Notes: a model not told the origin generated them from the letters alone. A DNA stretch of 64,000 nucleotides from an uncultured Erwinia sp. (GCA_945290265.1 CALYQW010000007.1:1-64000); one strand, 5' to 3'. Positions 11,347 through 20,207 are shown, counted from the first letter of the stretch. Translations and numbers: made by a program.

Positions 11347-12548
11347 TACGCCTTGCCGCTCCCGGCCTTACTGGTGGTGCTTTCCTGCTCAACGATGGAC
11401 ACTTTTGCGCCGTTGGTCAGACGGTCAATCCCTTCGGTGACCACCTGCTCACCGGCGGTCACGCCCTTCAGCACCGCCTGCTGCGTATTACCAAACAGCG
11501 GTCCGGTAGTAACCGCGCGGCGGGTGACGGTTTTATCCTGATTCACCACCCAGACAAAGCTGCCGTCGCTGCTAAGCTGCAGCGCCTGCGCAGGGATCAC
11601 CGCCACCTGTTGCAGGGTGCCGGTTTGCAGACGCAGGTTAACAAACTGATTGGGGAACAGGGTTTCATCCGGGTTGGCAAACTGCGCTTTCAGCTCGACG
11701 GTGCCGGTGCTGGTATCAATCTGGTTACTGATAAACTGCACTTCGCCCTGCGCCAGTTCCGCACTGCCTGCCTGATCGAAGGCGACAGCCGGCAGGCTTT
11801 TACCCTGATGCAGTGCGCCGGTGACCAGCGGAATATTGCTCTGCGGAATGCTGAAAGTCACCGCCGCTGGCTGGGTCTGAGTGATAGTCACCAGACCGGT
11901 GGAGGAGGAGCTTTGTACCATATTGCCGACATCCACCAGCCGCAGCCCTACCCGGCCACTGATCGGCGCAGTAATGCGGGCATATTCAATGCTCAGTTTC
12001 GCGGAATCAATCTGTGCAAGGTCGGCCTTCACCGCCCCGCTGTACTGTCCGACGGTAGCAATCTGGCTGTCGAGATCCTGGCGCGCGAGGGAATCCTGGG
12101 CATAGAGTGTGCGGTAGCGTGCCAGCGCCAGCTGCGCACTTTTCAGCAGGGCCTGGTTCTGAACCAGCTGGCCCTGATACTGGGCCAGGGTAGCCTGGTA
12201 GCTGCGCGGATCGATTTGCGCCAACAACTGACCGGCGCTGACTTTCTGCCCCTCTTTAAAATAAACGTGGGTCAGTTGCCCATCGACCCGGCTGGTAACG
12301 GTGACCGTGGCATTCGGGATAACGGTACCCAGTGCGGTCAGGTACTGCGGCACATCCGCCAGCTTAACCTCACCAACATGCACCGGAGTGGTCATACCGG
12401 CCATCATACCCGGCCCACCCGGACCGGCCATCCGCTCAGCGCCGCCTTTCTGTGCAAGCGGCCAGAAACGCCAGATCAGCAACGACATCAGCAAAAGTAA
12501 AATCAGGATAATACGTAATTTACGCCGGGAATGCGGCTGTTTTGGCAT
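11346..12548 (-). CDS. mdtA: RND efflux periplasmic adaptor subunit, MdtA-like
   Basis: This membrane fusion protein links the MdtBC transporter to the outer-membrane channel. About 400 residues: a short basic N-terminus, one hydrophobic anchor helix ([16 protein letters not shown]), a Gly/Met-rich linker, then the HlyD/AcrA fold. That fold comprises a barrel-sandwich half ([18 protein letters not shown]), an alpha-helical hairpin, a second half ([19 protein letters not shown]) and a C-terminal beta-barrel ([12 protein letters not shown]). It is first in the mdtA-mdtB-mdtC-oprM operon. Two starts are possible: ATG at 12548, used here, or GTG at 12554, which adds two residues; neither has a strong ribosome-binding site. 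No baeSR two-component genes follow the operon. Confidence 0.87.
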   Translation of the reverse strand: MPKQPHSRRKLRIILILLLLMSLLIWRFWPLAQKGGAERMAGPGGPGMMAGMTTPVHVGEVKLADVPQYLTALGTVIPNATVTVTSRVDGQLTHVYFKEGQKVSAGQLLAQIDPRSYQATLAQYQGQLVQNQALLKSAQLALARYRTLYAQDSLARQDLDSQIATVGQYSGAVKADLAQIDSAKLSIEYARITAPISGRVGLRLVDVGNMVQSSSSTGLVTITQTQPAAVTFSIPQSNIPLVTGALHQGKSLPAVAFDQAGSAELAQGEVQFISNQIDTSTGTVELKAQFANPDETLFPNQFVNLRLQTGTLQQVAVIPAQALQLSSDGSFVWVVNQDKTVTRRAVTTGPLFGNTQQAVLKGVTAGEQVVTEGIDRLTNGAKVSIVEQESTTSKAGSGKA

Positions 12549-12585
12549 GGTCACAATTTAGCAGCTCTTTGTCGTCGTTATAGTA

Positions 12586-12607
12586 AGAGCCAGCGCGATC
12601 CGGCTCT
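12586..12607. terminator. Stem-loop between the PBP3 paralogue and mdtA
   Basis: An inverted repeat (AGAGCC ... GGCTCT, 10-nt loop) lies in the 300-bp gap between the PBP3-like gene and mdtA. There is no U-run, so it is a weak terminator candidate and could equally be an operator or part of the mdtA leader. The rest of the gap is AT-rich and should contain the mdtA promoter; I see no clear regulator box. Confidence 0.3.
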
Positions 12608-12848
12608 GCATCCAATCGTTCACCTGGGTGGACGACAGCATTATGTCGGAGCCATCCCTGTTCCCGATTCCATCAGGAAATAATTATCAGAGACATTATG
12701 AGCAAATTACAGTATCGGTTTCCATTAGTCTAACGTAAGGATTTAGTAATAAATATTAGTCTTTAACCTAAAAAATGGCGGTAATTTACCTGACCTGGCT
12801 GCCCCTGACAGTTAATGCTAAGGAGTAGACCATATTCCTTCCGCCGAG

Positions 12849-14564
12849 TCAGCCGTGACCGTTTAGTGCATCCGGGGCCACATTCATATGTTTCAGTACC
12901 GGACCAATAATATTGCCAAACACCGGTGCCGCCACCGAACCGCCAAAGTGATCGCCCGCCGTCGGATGGTTAATCATAATCACCAGCGCCACCTGCGGAT
13001 GACTGGCCGGTGCCACGCCGGCTGTGTAGTTTATATAGCCGCCGTCATATTTGCCGTTGCTGCCCATCTTTTCTGCGGTGCCGGTTTTAATCGCCAGCCG
13101 GTAGCCCGGCACCGCTGCGCGCACTCCACTGCCTCCCGGCAGCGCATCGCTTTCCATCATATGCACCACCGCGCGCACCGTGGCTTCATCCGCCACCCGT
13201 TTACCCAGTACCGGCGGGGTCACTTTGGTTATCGACAGCGGGCGATAGATACCGAAAGAGCCGAGGGTGGCGTATTCGCGGGCGATCTGCAGCGGCGTAA
13301 CGCGCAGACCATAACCAAAAGAGAAGGTGGCCCGTTCAATATCCGCCCAGCGCTGGCGGTGCAGCGGGAAATAGCCGACCCCTTCACCGGTCAGCCCCAG
13401 CTCGGTGGGTTTACCCAGACCAAATGACTGATAGGTATTGACCAGCACTTCTGCCGGCATGGCCAAAGCAATATGCGAAACGCCAATATCACTGGATTTC
13501 TGTAAGATTCCGGTCATGGTCAGACGCGACCAGTTACCCACATCGCGGATCAGATGGCCGTTAACCCGATAAGGCGTGGTATCCAGCACAGAGTCGGGGC
13601 GCACCAGATGACGTACCAGACCTTCCATCACCACCAGTGGCTTCACCGTTGAGCCGGGTTCGTAACTGTCATTAATCGCGGCATTACGCATCTGCGCCGG
13701 AGAAACATTAATGAAGTTATTGGGGTTAAAAGACGGATAAGAGGCCATCCCCAGCACTTCGCCGGTATCAATTTTTATTAATACCGCCGCGCCGGAGTCG
13801 GCTTTATTCAGCAGCACGCCTTCACGCAGCTTGCTGTACAGGGTGTACTGGTCGAATTTATCAATGCTTAGCTGTACGGTCGGCGGCTGTCGCGGCGGCT
13901 GATAGTCAATCATCGAAATAATATTGCCATTACCGTCCTGGCGATATTTTTCCACCCCCGGCGCCCCCTGCAGGGTTTTATCAAAACTTTTTTCCAGCCC
14001 GGCCAGCCCGCTGTTATCTGCGCCGACAATCCCCAGCAGCGGTGCAGTGGCATCACTCATCGGATAAAAGCGGCTGTCGTCATACACCGACGAGATGCCG
14101 CTGAGATGCAGTTTGGCAATATCTTTAGCAATCCCCAGCTCGATCTTGCGCCCCAGATAGAGAAAGCGGCTGGCCGGGTTAGCGCTGATGCGTGCGGCAA
14201 GCTGTTCCGGGCGCTGTTCCAGCGCACTGGCCAGATAGTGCCATTTGGCATCGGTAAAATCAGGATGGGCTTCCAGCACCCGCTTCGGGTCGGCAATAAT
14301 ATCGCGCGACGGTACGCTGAGCGCCAGCGCTTCACCATTACGATCCAGCACCGTACCGCGATTGGCCGGCAGGATGACGGTACGCAGCGAGCGTTCATCC
14401 GCCTGCTTTTCCAGCATCGGATGATTAATCAGCTGCAGATCGCCCACCCGGGCCAGCAGAAAAACCAGACAGGCCACTACCCCAAGGCAAATAAGACGAA
14501 AGCGGCCAGGATTAAAATTCAGATTAAGCGGGGATTTGCCCGACGGTCGTTTAGGCTGTGGCAT
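12849..14564 (-). CDS. PBP3 paralogue (FtsI-like peptidoglycan transpeptidase)
   Basis: This class B penicillin-binding protein crosslinks peptidoglycan in the periplasm. It has a cytoplasmic tail, one TM helix (LICLGVVACLVFLLARVGDLQL), a dimerisation/pedestal domain (NRGTVLDRNGEALA) and a transpeptidase domain with the SxxK Ser at 305 (GSTVK) and KTGT at 493-496. The SxN motif reads SSD (357-359), whereas E. coli FtsI has SSN. It resembles FtsI closely (ERATFSFGYGL) but lies alone, far from any division cluster. It is thus a second PBP3, like PBP3SAL of Salmonella, which works in acidic conditions; that parallel is inference. The start at 14564 was chosen over an upstream in-frame codon because MPQPKRPSG fits a short FtsI-type cytoplasmic tail. 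Confidence 0.88.
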   Translation of the reverse strand: MPQPKRPSGKSPLNLNFNPGRFRLICLGVVACLVFLLARVGDLQLINHPMLEKQADERSLRTVILPANRGTVLDRNGEALALSVPSRDIIADPKRVLEAHPDFTDAKWHYLASALEQRPEQLAARISANPASRFLYLGRKIELGIAKDIAKLHLSGISSVYDDSRFYPMSDATAPLLGIVGADNSGLAGLEKSFDKTLQGAPGVEKYRQDGNGNIISMIDYQPPRQPPTVQLSIDKFDQYTLYSKLREGVLLNKADSGAAVLIKIDTGEVLGMASYPSFNPNNFINVSPAQMRNAAINDSYEPGSTVKPLVVMEGLVRHLVRPDSVLDTTPYRVNGHLIRDVGNWSRLTMTGILQKSSDIGVSHIALAMPAEVLVNTYQSFGLGKPTELGLTGEGVGYFPLHRQRWADIERATFSFGYGLRVTPLQIAREYATLGSFGIYRPLSITKVTPPVLGKRVADEATVRAVVHMMESDALPGGSGVRAAVPGYRLAIKTGTAEKMGSNGKYDGGYINYTAGVAPASHPQVALVIMINHPTAGDHFGGSVAAPVFGNIIGPVLKHMNVAPDALNGHG

Positions 14565-14686
14565 GTTTTTTCCGGTAGCTGAGCGCAATAACCTGCTGCA
14601 CATAATAAAAAATTGGTGTGCAGATAACAGATGAACAGTGTTTCAGAACGTAATCGCCTGCTGTGGGCAATCTTTATAATTTTAGT

Positions 14687-14764
14687 AAAAAAAAACCTGC
14701 GCATCTGCGCAGGTTGGTGAAAAAGCGTTACTACTCTTGATGTTCACCCATCAATACCTCTGGG
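14687..14764 (-). ncRNA. OmrA/OmrB-type small regulatory RNA
   Basis: The transcript would start with CCCAGAGGTATTGAT, the conserved 5' targeting end of E. coli OmrA and OmrB, and end with the same terminator (AACCTGCGC, 4-nt loop, GCGCAGGTT, then nine T). Its length is about 78 nt. A -10 box TACAGT lies six bases before the predicted +1. In E. coli, omrA and omrB sit between aas and galR; here a single copy sits in the same interval. These Hfq-dependent RNAs are activated by EnvZ/OmpR and repress outer-membrane protein mRNAs and ompR itself. The middle of the molecule differs from both E. coli RNAs, so I do not choose between A and B. Confidence 0.9.
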
Positions 14765-14920
14765 ACTTTAACTGTAGCAACTGCATTTTTCTGTCACCAC
14801 GGGCGAATCGCAACAGTTATCCGCAAAATGTAACCAGCTATGATATTAATCTCTTCGCCAGTAATAAGCTGCTGAGGGAGTGAGCAATATCGCTGCCTGC
14901 AACCAGCGTTAACCCAGCAC

Positions 14921-16243
14921 TTAGTCAGGACGACCTGCTTTATTCCACTGCTCCACCTGACGGATTGTCAGGCGATAACGCGCACAGTTGTGGACATGCA
15001 ACAAACGCAATTCATTACGCAACAGCGCGTTAAACTGCATTTTAAGTTCTGGAGCAATCCCGGTTGCCGCCACAGCGGCGTCGAAGTCCCGCCTGTCGAC
15101 CACAATCTGCTGCATCGCGGCGTTTAAATATTGCCGGTGCTGCAGTCTGAAAGGATCGGGGGCCCCTGCCGCCTCTAATGTCACCCGATAGCGGGTAATC
15201 GAACGACGATACAGATGTTCAAATAATTCCACCGCCAGCGAAACATCGCATTTTTCATAAATGCCCATCATGGCATAAGCATAATCAGTGGAGTCAGCAT
15301 CAAGAAATGACAGGGGCGCGTTATTACAGATCATCAGCGGAATATTGGCAACCAGCCGACTGGTTCTTTTATTGCCATCTTCAAAAGGCTGGAGATAAGC
15401 CAGATTAACCCAAAGGAAAAAGGCGGATTCCACCGGATTAAATATCTGTCTGGCTTTGGTAATCATGCATGCAAACATTTCCTCAAGTATTACCGGTGTC
15501 TGCAGAGGGGTATAGGTGCTACCACTGATGTTAATAATCTTGCTGCGGATTGCCCCAGGACCTTCTGCGAAAGACAGCAGATCCTGCATCAGAATCGAAT
15601 GTAAGTTGGTAATCACCGGCACCGTCAGGCCATATTCCGGCACGGTATCCACCAAAAATTCAATCGCCTGTTTATGATTCAGCAGCATAATGGAATCAAT
15701 ATCATCGGCACATCTACCGCTTCTGAACAGTTCTTCCGTGGCCAGCAGGGAATATTTATTCCCTTCCAGTTTTGATGAAGACCAGGCCAGATCGAGCAGC
15801 AACTGCTCAAGCACCTTGCGGGCATACGTCCCTGCGGGCTGCTGTCCGGGCATTTTTCCTGCCCCTTGTAGTGCGTCTGCCAGTGCTGGCGGCAGCAGCG
15901 TGCTGCGGTTAGGAACATAATCGTCAATAAACGCCCTGGCGTAACCCACGATCTCTCTTGATGTCACTGGCGTTTGCAAATAATGCAGCAACTGCCCCGC
16001 TTCTGCCGTCCGCCATCTGACACCGTTATTATCCTGCAACACCGCCGGAGCAAAACAACGTCCCGTACCGTAACGGGTTGCTCTGCCGATCCCGGTTCGG
16101 GATAAACTGCCATGTTTCAGCAGCACCTCAAGATGACGTTTAATAGTGGACTTCCCCACCTGTAGCGACTGTGCCAGCTCACCTGAGCTTAGCGGACTGT
16201 CACTGTTGACCAGCGTGACCAGAATCCTTTGGTTTAACTCCAT
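14921..16243 (-). CDS. Fic-domain protein with N-terminal winged helix; catalytic His replaced by Gln
   Basis: This 440-residue protein has two recognisable parts. Residues 1-60 form a helix-turn-helix (SSGELAQSLQVGKSTIKRHL), so DNA binding is likely. The middle is a Fic fold: an inhibitory-type motif SSKLEGN with E160, and the signature region QPFEDGNKRTSR at 285-296. The Fic signature normally starts with His (HxFx[D/E]GN[G/K]R), the base in AMP transfer; here residue 285 is Gln, encoded CAG. The remaining loop residues (F287, D289, G290, N291, R293, R296) are kept. AMPylation is therefore doubtful and a regulatory role is possible. It stands alone between the sRNA and galR and is absent there in E. 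coli. Confidence 0.8.
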   Translation of the reverse strand: MELNQRILVTLVNSDSPLSSGELAQSLQVGKSTIKRHLEVLLKHGSLSRTGIGRATRYGTGRCFAPAVLQDNNGVRWRTAEAGQLLHYLQTPVTSREIVGYARAFIDDYVPNRSTLLPPALADALQGAGKMPGQQPAGTYARKVLEQLLLDLAWSSSKLEGNKYSLLATEELFRSGRCADDIDSIMLLNHKQAIEFLVDTVPEYGLTVPVITNLHSILMQDLLSFAEGPGAIRSKIINISGSTYTPLQTPVILEEMFACMITKARQIFNPVESAFFLWVNLAYLQPFEDGNKRTSRLVANIPLMICNNAPLSFLDADSTDYAYAMMGIYEKCDVSLAVELFEHLYRRSITRYRVTLEAAGAPDPFRLQHRQYLNAAMQQIVVDRRDFDAAVAATGIAPELKMQFNALLRNELRLLHVHNCARYRLTIRQVEQWNKAGRPD

Positions 16244-16452
16244 AATGATCTCCGAATAGCATTCATAATCGGGGCTTAGCGGGATTTTTACGGCCCAAAA
16301 CGATCCTTTTTAACGCCCGGAGGACGCGCGTGATATTGCTGCTTTAGCGAAAATGATCTGCTGCGCGCCCGGCCAGCAAATCTCAGCTTTGCGACACAGC
16401 AGGCATTTTACAGGCTTGCAGTCAGTCGGCCTTTCCGCAACACTGGCTGTAT

Positions 16453-16464
16453 GTAAACGTTTAC
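16453..16464. promoter_or_regulatory. GalR/GalS-type operator upstream of galR
   Basis: The perfect 12-bp palindrome GTAAACGTTTAC lies 18 bp before the galR start. It fits the central part of the GalR operator consensus (GTGnAAnCGnTTnCAC), which suggests autoregulation. Other LacI-family members recognise similar sites. Confidence 0.6.
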
Positions 16465-16482
16465 CCTGGAAGGCATAGCAGT

Positions 16483-17496
16483 ATGGCGACCATAAAGGAT
16501 GTTGCCCGGCTGGCGGGCGTTTCAGTAGCAACCGTTTCCCGTGTGATTAATGGCTCTCCCAAAGCCAGTGAAAATTCACGCCTCGCCGTCAGAAAGGCGA
16601 TGGAAAACCTGCAGTATCACCCCAATGCCAATGCCCGCGCGCTGGCGCAGCAGTCCACCGAAACCATCGGGCTGGTGGTGGGAGATGTCTCCGATCCCTT
16701 TTTTGGCGCAATGGTCAAATCCGTGGATGATGTCGCCTGGCAGACCGGTAATTTTTTGCTGATTGGTAACGGTTACCATAACGAGCAGAAGGAGCGTCAG
16801 GCGATTGAGCAACTGATGCGTCACCGCTGTGCGGCGCTGGTGGTGCATGCCAAAATTATCAGCGATCAGGAACTGAGCGGGCTGATGAATCAGATACCTG
16901 GCATGGTGCTGCTGAACCGCATAATACCCGGCTTTGAGTCGCGCTGCGTGGCGCTTGACGATCGCTCCGGTGCGCGACTCGCCTGCCGTCATCTGATCCA
17001 GCAGGGGCATCAGCAGATTGCTTTTATCTGTTCTGACCATCGCATTTCCGATGCCAGCGATCGGCTACTCGGTTATCAGGACGCGCTACTGGAACAGGGG
17101 CTGGATTACCATGAGCGGCTGGTGGCTTATGGGGAGCCGGATGAGCTGGGGGGCGAAGTAGCGATAACCGAATTACTGGGTCAGGGGAAAACCTTTACGG
17201 CGGTGGTCTGTTATAACGACTCTATGGCCGCCGGGGCACTGGCGGTTTTGAATGATAACGGGCTGCGGGTGCCGGAGGAGATGTCGCTGGTGGGGTTTGA
17301 TGATGTGCTGGTGTCACGCTACGTGCGACCACGGCTGACCACGATCCGTTATCCGGTAGTAGCAATGGCGCAGCAGGCGGCGATGTTGGCGCTGGCGCTG
17401 GCGAATCATCAGCCGCTGCCGCAGGTGACCAATGTGTTTAGTCCGACGCTGGTGCGGCGACATTCGGTGGCGCCGCCGGTGGTGGGTAGCGAGTAG
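16483..17496 (+). CDS. galR: Galactose operon repressor GalR
   Basis: GalR is a LacI-family repressor that controls galactose uptake and breakdown and is released by galactose. The 337-residue protein has the N-terminal helix-turn-helix (TIKDVARLAGVSVATVSRVI) and hinge (NARALAQQSTETIGLVVG). Its periplasmic-binding-like effector domain contains GNGYHNEQKERQAIEQL, which I recognise as nearly identical in E. coli GalR. The aas-sRNA-galR-lysA-lysR order matches E. coli, which supports orthology. It converges with lysA; the interval holds a terminator-like stem and a structured repeat. Confidence 0.95.
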   Translation: MATIKDVARLAGVSVATVSRVINGSPKASENSRLAVRKAMENLQYHPNANARALAQQSTETIGLVVGDVSDPFFGAMVKSVDDVAWQTGNFLLIGNGYHNEQKERQAIEQLMRHRCAALVVHAKIISDQELSGLMNQIPGMVLLNRIIPGFESRCVALDDRSGARLACRHLIQQGHQQIAFICSDHRISDASDRLLGYQDALLEQGLDYHERLVAYGEPDELGGEVAITELLGQGKTFTAVVCYNDSMAAGALAVLNDNGLRVPEEMSLVGFDDVLVSRYVRPRLTTIRYPVVAMAQQAAMLALALANHQPLPQVTNVFSPTLVRRHSVAPPVVGSE

Positions 17497-17508
17497 TCGC
17501 TTTTTTTT

Positions 17509-17533
17509 AGCTCCGCTGGGGGCTGCGCTTTTT
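17509..17533 (+). terminator. Putative galR terminator
   Basis: The stem AGCTCC / GGGGCT with a short loop follows a run of eight T after the galR stop and precedes GCGCTTTTT. It has the form of a weak rho-independent terminator. It runs into the GCTTTTT heptamer array. Confidence 0.45.
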
Positions 17534-17568
17534 GCTTTTTGCTTTTTGCTTTTTGCTTTTTGCTTTTT
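17527..17568 (+). repeat. Tandem heptanucleotide repeat (GCTTTTT)x6
   Basis: There are six consecutive perfect copies of GCTTTTT, followed by two further T. A simple-sequence array like this can change copy number by slippage. It lies between the galR terminator and repeat copy B and does not overlap a reading frame I accept. Confidence 0.9.
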
Positions 17569-17594
17569 TTAAAGCCAGGGCCAGGGCAAAAGCC

Positions 17595-17845
17595 AGGTCA
17601 ACACCGTTTCACCATCCCGTTTCACGGGCTGGCGACAAGGGGATATCAGTCGCGATATCCCCTTGACCCCGCGCTCGCGGCGTCACTTCGCCCGCTCTCG
17701 CGGGTTCCCTCGGCCACGCCAATTTCCGACGGAACAGCGTGATTCGCCGTCCAGGCGAAGCACGCCTCGCGCCGCCGTCCCTGGCGGCTTGTCCTGGAAA
17801 TCAGCGTAGCCTCAGCGAAGTTCCTGATGCCGCCCAAAGGTCAAC
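17595..17845 (-). repeat. Structured intergenic repeat, copy B
   Basis: This complete copy is bounded by GTTGACCT motifs exactly 243 bp apart, the same period as copy C. On the minus strand it reads GGGCGGCATCAGGAACTTCG, then hairpins GCCGCC/GGCGGC, TTCGCC/GGCGAA inside CGTG/CACG, CCCGC(GAGA)GCGGG, the 12-bp CAAGGGGATATC/GATATCCCCTTG stem and CCCGT/ACGGG. Several arms differ from copies A and C, yet pairing is kept. The copy lies between the convergent galR and lysA genes. Flanking DNA carries many short CCAGG-containing repeats (17579-17598 and 17848-17895), including a second partial boundary (CCAGGTCAA). Confidence 0.85.
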
Positions 17846-17905
17846 AACCAGGGCCACTGCCAGGTCAAAAACCAGGGCGACTACCAGGGCAACGGCCTGC
17901 CGGGC

Positions 17906-19159
17906 TTATTGCTCCAGGGCCAGTAGTTCTTCTACCGTCTGGCGGCGGCGGATTTGGCGCGGCTGACCCTGTTCAAACAGCACTTCCGGCAGCAGCGGGC
18001 GGCTGTTGTAGTTCGAGGACATCGAGGCACCGTAAGCGCCAGTGTCATGGAATACCAGGTAATCCCCCACCTTTACCGCCGGCAGCGCCCGGCTTTCTAC
18101 TTTGCCACCTTCCTGCTGGGTGAAGACATCACCGGATTCGCACAGCGGCCCGGCCACCACGCTGTCAACCGTCTGGCTTTCATCCAGCGTACGACCATCC
18201 GCCGCCAGCGCCGAAATATGGTGATAGCTGCCGTACATTGACGGACGCATCAGGTCGTTAAATCCAGCATCTACCAGCACGAAGTGACGGCTGCCCATCT
18301 GCTTCACCGCCCGCACCTCGGCCAGCAGTACCCCGGATTCCGCGACCAGAAAACGCCCTGGCTCAATTTCCAGTTTGACCTGATGCCCCAAATGCTGCGC
18401 GATACGCTGACGTGCCGCATCCCACAGGCCAAAATAGTGCGCGGTATCAATGGTTTCTTCACCAAGACGGTAAGGGATCGATAACCCGCCACCGGCAGAG
18501 ATCGCCTGCAGATCCTGACCAAATTCAATCACCAGACCCACCATCGCATCACACACCTGGGAGAGATGACCGTAGTCTACGCCGGAGCCAATGTGCATAT
18601 GGATCCCCACCAGCTGCAGCTGATGCTGACGGATAGCTGCCAGCGCCAGCGCCAGATCGCCGTACCAGATGCCGTGCTTGCTGTTTTCACCCCCGGTATT
18701 GGTTTTCTGGCTGTGACCGTGACCAAAGCCCGGGTTAATCCGCAGCCAGACGCGGTGGCCGGGAGATGCCTCCCCCAGCTGATGCAGCATATCCACCGAA
18801 CCGGCATTGACCGGCACCTGTAGCGCCGCCAGTCGTCGCAGGGTTGGCGCATCCAGCAGATCGGCGGTAAATACGATTTCATCACCGCCCGGCTGATATC
18901 CCGCTGCCAGCGCCCGCTCCACTTCCCCCAGCGAAACCGAATCTACCTTTACACCAGCTTCCCGCATCAGGCACAAAATATGGATATTTGAGCAGGCTTT
19001 CTGCGCAAAGCGGATAACATCAAATTGCTGTAACTGGCTTATTTTATTGCGAATAATCTGCGCATCATAGGCCCATACCGGGCCGTCAGACTGTTGCGCC
19101 AGCGTCAGCAGATTGTGGTGATTCAGGTCTGTGGTGGTGTCGTGCAGGGAATGTGGCAT
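17906..19159 (-). CDS. lysA: Diaminopimelate decarboxylase LysA
   Basis: LysA converts meso-diaminopimelate to L-lysine, the last step of lysine synthesis, in the cytoplasm with PLP. The 417-residue protein is a fold-III PLP decarboxylase: an alpha/beta barrel with the PLP lysine at K54 (FAQKACSN), the HIGSG phosphate-site motif, EPGRFLV, and the C-terminal CESGDVF motif supplying the active-site Cys from the partner subunit. It closely resembles E. coli LysA across its length. lysR is divergent 127 bp away and activates lysA in E. coli when diaminopimelate is present, so the shared interval should hold the LysR sites. Confidence 0.96.
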   Translation of the reverse strand: MPHSLHDTTTDLNHHNLLTLAQQSDGPVWAYDAQIIRNKISQLQQFDVIRFAQKACSNIHILCLMREAGVKVDSVSLGEVERALAAGYQPGGDEIVFTADLLDAPTLRRLAALQVPVNAGSVDMLHQLGEASPGHRVWLRINPGFGHGHSQKTNTGGENSKHGIWYGDLALALAAIRQHQLQLVGIHMHIGSGVDYGHLSQVCDAMVGLVIEFGQDLQAISAGGGLSIPYRLGEETIDTAHYFGLWDAARQRIAQHLGHQVKLEIEPGRFLVAESGVLLAEVRAVKQMGSRHFVLVDAGFNDLMRPSMYGSYHHISALAADGRTLDESQTVDSVVAGPLCESGDVFTQQEGGKVESRALPAVKVGDYLVFHDTGAYGASMSSNYNSRPLLPEVLFEQGQPRQIRRRQTVEELLALEQ

Positions 19160-19286
19160 CAGCGTTCTCCAAAAATCTTTAGCCTTATTAGGCCATGCGC
19201 CAGCACGAGAGAAAAAATATCTTTTTTAACGCAGGCTATTCATCCATGATATAGCTTAATTTTCTAACAGTGACTGAGGCCGAATG

Positions 19287-20207
19287 ATGGCAGGTATCAC
19301 ACTGCGTCATATTGAAATTTTTCATGCCGTGGTCAGCACCGGTAATCTGACCGAAGCGGCAGCGCTGCTGCATACTTCGCAGCCCACCGTCAGCCGTGAG
19401 CTGGCGCGCTTTGAAAAGCTGATTAATCTGCAGCTGTTTACCCGGGTGCGCGGACGTTTGCATCCCACCGTTCAGGGGCTGCGGCTGTTTGAGGAAGTGC
19501 AGCGTTCCTGGTACGGCATGGAGCGCATTCTCAGCGCCGCTGAGGGGTTGCGCCAGTTTCGCCAGGGCGAACTTTCCATTGCCTGCCTGCCGGTGTTTTC
19601 TCAGGCGCTATTGCCAACGCTGTGCCAGCCCTTTTTACAGCGCTACCCCGATGTCAGCCTGAGTATTATTCCGCAGGAGTCCCCGCTGCTGGAAGAGTGG
19701 CTGTCGGCACAGCGTTACGATCTGGGGATCACCGAAACCGGCCATACCCCTGCCGGTACTGAGCGCACGCCGTTGCTGACGCTGAATGAAGTGTGCGTAT
19801 TACCCGCGGGTCATGCGCTGGCGCAGCGCGACTGCCTGACGCCGGAGGACTTTTCCGGCCTGAACTATATCAGCCTGTCGCGCAGCGACAGCTATCGTCA
19901 ACTGTTGGATGGGTTGTTTCAGCAGCATCAGGTGACGCGCAGAATGGTGATGGAAACCCACAGCGCCGCATCGGTGTGTGCGATGGTGAAAGCCGGGGTC
20001 GGGGTATCAGTGGTAAATCCGCTGACGGCACTGGAATATGCCGACAGCGGATTAGTGATACGTCGGTTCAGTATTGCGGTGCCATTTACCGTCAGCCTGA
20101 TCCGGCCATGCCACCGCCCGGCATCAGCACTGGCCGCGGCATTCAGCCAGCATCTGCAGCAGCAGGCTGACCGGTTCAGTCAGCGCCTGGCGCAGCAGCT
20201 GCGTTAG
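19287..20207 (+). CDS. lysR: LysR, transcriptional activator of lysA
   Basis: This is the founding LysR-family regulator: N-terminal winged helix (TEAAALLHTSQPTVSRELARFEK begins near residue 21) and a C-terminal diaminopimelate-sensing domain (VETHSAASVCAM-type segment, here METHSAASVCAM). The 306-residue product is very similar to E. coli LysR and divergent from lysA. ATG codons occur at 19284 and 19287; the second gives MAGITLRHIEIF, like E. coli, with GAGG seven bases upstream. The last 27 bases of the gene plus 17 bases beyond recur at 23477-23520, at the far end of the accessory insert. Confidence 0.95.
   Translation: MAGITLRHIEIFHAVVSTGNLTEAAALLHTSQPTVSRELARFEKLINLQLFTRVRGRLHPTVQGLRLFEEVQRSWYGMERILSAAEGLRQFRQGELSIACLPVFSQALLPTLCQPFLQRYPDVSLSIIPQESPLLEEWLSAQRYDLGITETGHTPAGTERTPLLTLNEVCVLPAGHALAQRDCLTPEDFSGLNYISLSRSDSYRQLLDGLFQQHQVTRRMVMETHSAASVCAMVKAGVGVSVVNPLTALEYADSGLVIRRFSIAVPFTVSLIRPCHRPASALAAAFSQHLQQQADRFSQRLAQQLR

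Noticed and set aside
17527..17845. CRISPR array
   Set aside because: The GCTTTTT units are tandem without spacers and the larger repeat is single here; no cas genes are present.
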